Positions 59,687-64,000 of a stretch of 64,000 nucleotides of DNA are shown piece after piece. The notes below the pieces were generated by a model. That model did not search any database and was not told the origin of the DNA. It saw only the letters and a program-made list of their open reading frames with translations. Made by a program: the position numbers and the translations under genes. Each line of letters begins with the position of its first letter. Positions within the stretch are counted from its first letter, which is position 1. This DNA comes from Lenzites betulinus. Lineage: Eukaryota > Basidiomycota > Agaricomycetes > Polyporales > Polyporaceae. The stretch is from contig JABYQU010000013.1 in assembly GCA_022264855.1 (NCBI GenBank), positions 310,001 through 374,000 of the forward strand, written 5' to 3'.

Positions 59687-60140
59687 ATGCGTCACCGCCA
59701 CACGCACACGTCGCGCAAACCCAGCTGGTTCGCAAAGGCCGCCATCCTCGACCGGTCAGTACGCACTCCCCGCGTTGGGCTATTTACACACGTCCTGACC
59801 GCCGTACGTACAACGCGCCAGATCTGAGGAGGGCCGCCGCCCGAGCCTCGCGGCGGGCTACGCGCTCGTCGCGGGCTCGCTCCTCTTCCTCGGCCTTGGC
59901 GCGTACGCGATGCTCTTCAGCGCGTTCTTCCCGCACACCGGCGTGTGGGTGCGTCTCCCGCTCCTTCCTTGTTTTCCAGAAGGGGGTTGCTGCTGATTAC
60001 ATGAGGCGGCCCGCGGGCAGGTGCTGGACGCGCTCGCGCGGGACACGCACTACAAGTACCTCGCGATCATGCTCATACCGGCGGGGACGGGCTTCGTGAT
60101 CGCGAACTGGGTCGGGTGGCAGTATTACAGGAACTCGTAG
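59687..60140 (+). CDS. small two-helix membrane protein, PIG-Y-like
   Basis: Three exons in frame give about 100 residues. The leader MRHRHTHTSRKPSWFAKAAI precedes helix 1, GYALVAGSLLFLGLGAYAML; then FFPHTGVW, a short lumenal loop VLDALARDTHYKY, helix 2 LAIMLIPAGTGFVIANWVGW and the tail QYYRNS. Length, two-helix layout, the LLP-like motif before helix 2 and the NW.G..YYR end resemble PIG-Y, a small subunit of the ER GlcNAc-phosphatidylinositol transferase that starts GPI-anchor synthesis. This match is by pattern only; another small ER membrane protein is possible. The first exon ends CG|GTCAGT and joins to ATCTGAGGAG. Confidence 0.55.
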
Positions 60141-60500
60141 TCACGCCTGGCCTCTCGGGATGTTCAGCTCGTATTAGAGTGTCAAAGCGCTCCACTTCGA
60201 ACTTCCAGCCTGAGTGATGAGGGCAACGTGCTAGCTTGATTCGAGCAGTAGGCGACATACAACGGCATACGTGGCATAGAACAGTGTGTGCGGGAGGTAC
60301 TCAGGACAACATAGACCGACAGCAGGACACATCGAGTGGAAGGAACCCAAACGCAAACAAGGACAGGGACAGGGACAAGGTCAAGAACAAGAACAAACCC
60401 GGGCCGAAGAAGTTGAAGATCAATAAGTTACGCAAAACCGCGAAATGTACTCTTCCCCACCCGTGCACCTCAAAGCCTCAAAGCCTCACCGTCGATCCCC
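60141..60500. other. convergent 3' spacer
   Basis: Between the PIG-Y-like gene (+) and the Sfi1-like gene (-). No ORF supported. Confidence 0.5.
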
Positions 60501-63500
60501 TCAAAGCGGCGCAGGCGAATGCGCGCGCTCAGTCGGCGCCCGCGCCTTCCGCCTTACCTCCTTGAGCTCATGCCACAAACTGCTCCGCGCGCCGTCCCCC
60601 GCCACACTCGACGGCGCGCTCTTCGGCGGGCGCACCTCCTTCCGCCACGCCGCGACGCCCCCGAACGCCGACGCGGACGACGGCGGCGGCAGCGGTGCGA
60701 GAGTCTGCGTGGGCGTCGGCTCCTCCGTCTGCGTGCGTGCGCGCGCGCGTGCCGGCTCGCGCGGGGGGTCGGGGTCGGCGCGGCCAGGGCTGGGGAAGCG
60801 CGAAGCCAAAGTCGAAGCCGCGGTGCGCCGCGAGGAGAGCTTTGGGCGCTCGGGCGAGCCCGCGCGCGGTGCGAGAAGGCTCGCGAGGCCGCTCCGGCGG
60901 CTTGCGGCCGGCTTCGCGAAGAGGGGGGTGGGCGCTGCTGCCGCCGCCGCCGGGCGCACGTCGGCTTCGTCCTCGGACGGGGACGGGGGGCGTGCGCGGC
61001 GCGGGGTTATGCGTGGGCGCAGGGGGGCGGAGAGTGTGGGGGGACGGAGGGGCGCGCGGGGTTGCCGTGGCACCGCGGGTGTGAGGTTGAGGTAGCGGGC
61101 GCGGCTGTGGGGAGGCAGGCAGGTGAGCGTGAGCGGCGTGAGGATGAGTTACGCGACGGAAGACTTACGCGATTGCCTTGAGCTCGACCTTCATCTTGTA
61201 CGTCTTGTGCCAGTGCGCGAACGCTTTTGCTACAGCAGCCGGTGAGTCAGATGCGGATGGGGTGCACGCGAAGACGTACAGAGCGTGATGCGACGGTCCA
61301 TGTCGCGCGCGGCCTTCGCTTGCAGGGCCCTGGGCATCGCGTCCCGCCATTTCTTCCAGTACTTGCCTTTAAGGTTCGACGCTTGGAAGCGGACCGCAGG
61401 CAAGGACTGTGCCGCGCTGTCAGGGCGCTTTCGCACTCAATACAGCGAAGCGTACGTACTCGGGATTTGGAGTGCCATATGGCGAATGCACGGAACAGAA
61501 GATCTCTCTGGCGTTGTTTGTGGAACGCATCGGCCTGCAGCAGATGAGGATCGATACGAACGGGAAAGCGCATGCGGCTTACCATGGGCAATAGGCGGAT
61601 ATCCTGGAAACGCTCCCGCCACCTGTCCCAGGCAGCGGCAACTACCGTGAGTTTGAATTCGTCCTCTCTCGCCTGCAGATCCAGCCGCCTGTGGCGCACT
61701 TTCCGCGCGGCTGTGAGCCAACGATTGAACATCTTGCGCATCGATTCTGGGGAAACTGTGAGTGCCGCATTCCCTCTAGGCGTTGGCTCGACATACCCTC
61801 GCGCTTGATGTCCTGGTAGCTCTCCATGAGACTGTATTCGTCCGCATGCCGCTTAGAAACGACCTTCCACTTCGCAAAAGCGCGTCTGGAACATAAACTC
61901 AGTTAACAAATCAGATTAGCGAAGCATAGACTCACAATACGAGAGTCTTCTCGTAGTTATGCGTCGTTTCGAGTTCCTTGAACTTCCTGTCCGCCACGCG
62001 GTTGGTCCAGTGTGTCAAGGTCTCGGCCATGACTCGCTGATATTGCATGTCAGCAAAGGTACACGAGCCATGATAGCATGGATACACACCAGGGCTAGCT
62101 GTTGCCGCACGATCTCTTCGGCAAGCTTCATCTCTCGTTGGCGCTTGGCATTTGCCATCCACTCTGCACACAAGGAGTCAGCAGCCTTCTTCTTATCATC
62201 CAAGCTAATGTCCCACCATAGAAGTACTGCTTCGCCACACGCCGCTGGAACTCCCTGAGCTTGCGCTCTCGCTGCTTCTCCGCGATCTTTGCTGTCCACA
62301 TGTGGAGGTACCGGCGGAGGAGGAGCTGCTTCTGGGCGACCTTCGCCTGCTTCACCATGCGCAATTTCGCGCGCAATCCCAGGCGCCAGGTAAGAAGCAT
62401 CTTGTACTGCACCTGCGCTCGGTGGTAATGCACGGCAAATGTGAGAGCATTCTGGTGAGAGCTGTATGCAGCCCTCCACTTCTTGAGAGCAGCGCCGGCA
62501 AGTATAGACGCCGAACGGGTCGCAAATAGTTGCGCCAGTTCTGGACATATAGATGAGCATTGTACAACAATACCAAGATGCAGCAGAAGCTGACCTTCTT
62601 GCTCCTTCTGCTCCTCCATCCTGTGCTTCCAAATGGCCCAAGCTTGTCTCAGCAAACGGAGACTACGGACGCGCGTGAGGAGTTTCCCCCGCTCATGCGC
62701 TTTCCACACCCGCATGATAGCCCGGACAAGAACCTCGTCTTGTCGTGCACAATGTTTAGACGCACGATTCTCGAGAGCCTGCTTCGGAGTCAGAAAATAA
62801 CTCTGGGGCAACCTGTCAATACCACACGCACCCGTATCCGTTGCTGAGCTGCTTTCCATCGCACCAGGGCATGTTTGACGGCCAAGCGGTCGTGGAACAC
62901 ATCCGCTATCTGGTAGTTCTGACTAAAGGTACCCATGAGTAGAGTCTACGCAGCGAGTGAACAAACACCTACGAATTCTTCCGCCACATATCCATGGCTG
63001 TTGCCATGATCCGGAGATCCACCCTGTCCCGCAAGGACTTCTCCGCTAGACGCAACTCCGTGGCTCGTCGCCAGAGATCCCAACCCCGCTCGACGATTCT
63101 CTCTTCCTTCGCATACACAAAATGCTCCGCGGCGGCATCAAACTCGTCCAGTTTGCCTACTCGCGTCTTCCAACGCTCGAAGAAGCGCTTGACAAGCTTT
63201 CGCTGAAACTGCTGCTCAGACAGATGAGAGCGGTATGACTGGCGCCATTTCGCCCAGGCGTCCTTCTTGAGACGGAGTTCATCGCGGTCCCGGACGGCCT
63301 TCATGCGCGCGCGCATGTCCTCTCGCCAGTGCACCTGCTTCTTCTCCTTGAACTTCAGCTTCCAAACGTGGAGGGCACGTTTGAGACATCGTCGATCGCT
63401 TAGGGCAGCAACGCGCAGGTAGTACTCGCGTCGCTCTGCTGTGCGCTTCCGCCATTGGTGCAAAGCGCGGCGAAGGATGAGCGAGTCGCGCGCTTCAGCG

Positions 63501-64000
63501 ATTTGCTCGCCGGTTGTCTGCGCGCCGTCAAGTTAATGCACATAGCGTTAGTAATAATGAACGTACAACGATCCACTGAGCGCCTTGTTTCCAGACGTCC
63601 CAGCACCGCTCAACGAGTCGGTTCTTGCGATACTCGTCTGCCGTGACCTCGTCTTGTGCCATCCGTATGTTCTTCCAAGCCTCATCGGCATCGATGGTGC
63701 TGCCCCGCCGGCTCCTCGGTCCTGGCGGTGGATTGGCGTACGGAGGCGTCACCGCAGATGTTGAAGGAGTAGGATGTGGGGTTTCTCTACTTTTATGCAG
63801 CAAAGCGAGAACCTTTTCTCTGGAGGAAGGTCCCGTGTCTCGGACGGCTGCTCCATAAGAGGGCGGAACGCTGGGTGAAGCATGTGTTGTGGTTTCTGTC
63901 CCCGCTGTGGTCTCAGCATCCCACCGAGCGTTGGGTCGAGACCCTACAGCCCGGCGAGCGATGTTCTGGTGCAGAGCAACTCTGGAGTCCGGGGTTTGAG
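60501..64000 (-). CDS. SFI1: Sfi1-like spindle pole body protein, 5' end beyond the window
   Basis: Partial. Long alpha-helical protein with repeated W-containing Sfi1 units that bind centrin and build the half-bridge of the spindle pole body. Repeats are seen on successive exons: RCWDVWKQGA, AFHQWRKR-type, RALHVWKLKFKEKK, DAWAKWRQSYRSHL, RFFERWKTRVGKLDEFDAAA, RGWDLWRRATELRL, TAMDMWRKNS, TLTHWTNRVADRKFKE, MFNRWLTAARKV, AAWDRWRERFQDIRLL, RAFAIWHSKS, AFAHWHKTYKMK. The spacing of about 30-35 residues and the W with flanking hydrophobic and basic residues fit the family. The C-terminal exon (60501-61073) is Pro/Ser/Ala-rich with ARPPSPSEDEAD and ends HSPAPL, a likely phosphoregulated tail. The right edge cuts the N-terminal part, which is Ser/Pro-rich (TPSTSAVTPPYA). 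Confidence 0.85.

Overview
This window is nuclear DNA from a filamentous basidiomycete fungus, most likely an Agaricomycete of the wood-decay (polypore) type. Four things point there. Genes are split by many introns of about 50-90 bases with GT..AG ends. Coding sequence is GC-rich. A secreted exo-beta-1,3-galactanase of the GH43/CBM35 type known from white-rot fungi is present. The proteins are fungal orthologues (Sft2, Glo2, Argonaute, SRP receptor alpha, Img2, Snz/PDX1, Ypt1, Nop16, Qcr10, Sfi1). The organism assignment is inference. No rRNA, tRNA, CRISPR array or intact transposon was recognised.

Layout. 0.4-1.3 kb: Sft2-type Golgi transport protein (+). 1.9-3.1 kb: glyoxalase II (-). 4.8-6.2 kb: Ser/Thr-rich single-pass membrane protein (+), 5' end uncertain. 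6.9-11.1 kb: Argonaute (-), facing SRP receptor alpha (+, 11.3-14.2 kb) across about 200 bases. 14.2-18.2 kb: gene-poor. 18.2-20.4 kb: a hypothetical protein (-) facing mitoribosomal protein Img2/mL49 (+). 20.4-24.3 kb: gene-poor, with one orphan ORF. 24.3-26.5 kb: GH43 galactanase (-), facing PDX1 vitamin B6 synthase (+, 27.7-29.3 kb). 29.6-30.1 kb: small Cys-containing protein (+). 30.3-33.5 kb: an RS-rich protein (-) facing cyclin L (+). 34.0-37.5 kb: Ypt1/Rab1 (-) facing a membrane-anchored aspartic protease (+). 37.7-38.4 kb: zinc-ribbon protein (-). 38.4-41.5 kb: gene-poor and GC-rich. 41.5-44.4 kb: Zn2Cys6 transcription factor (-). 45.1-47.1 kb: Nop16 (-) facing Qcr10 (+). 47.3-48.9 kb: HAD hydrolase (-). 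49.9-51.1 kb: penta-EF-hand protein (+). 52.0-55.1 kb: peroxisomal-type long-chain acyl-CoA synthetase (+). 55.5-57.7 kb: MFS transporter (-). 58.3-59.2 kb: hypothetical protein (+). 59.7-60.1 kb: PIG-Y-like protein (+). 60.5 kb to the right edge: Sfi1-repeat protein (-, 5' end outside the window).

Most genes are housekeeping: secretory traffic (Sft2, Ypt1, SRP receptor, PIG-Y-like), splicing (cyclin L, perhaps the RS protein), ribosome assembly (Nop16, Img2), respiration (Qcr10), detoxification (Glo2) and the spindle pole body (Sfi1). Many are arranged head to head with short shared promoters. I saw no biosynthetic cluster or defence island. The most striking feature is gene structure: at least eight exons of 7-25 bases, deduced from reading frame and conserved protein motifs. 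Several carry catalytic or metal-binding residues, including an 8-base Argonaute exon holding the last PIWI catalytic Asp, a 22-base exon holding the acyl-CoA synthetase P-loop, and a zinc-ribbon gene that starts with a 7-base exon followed by an 18-base exon.
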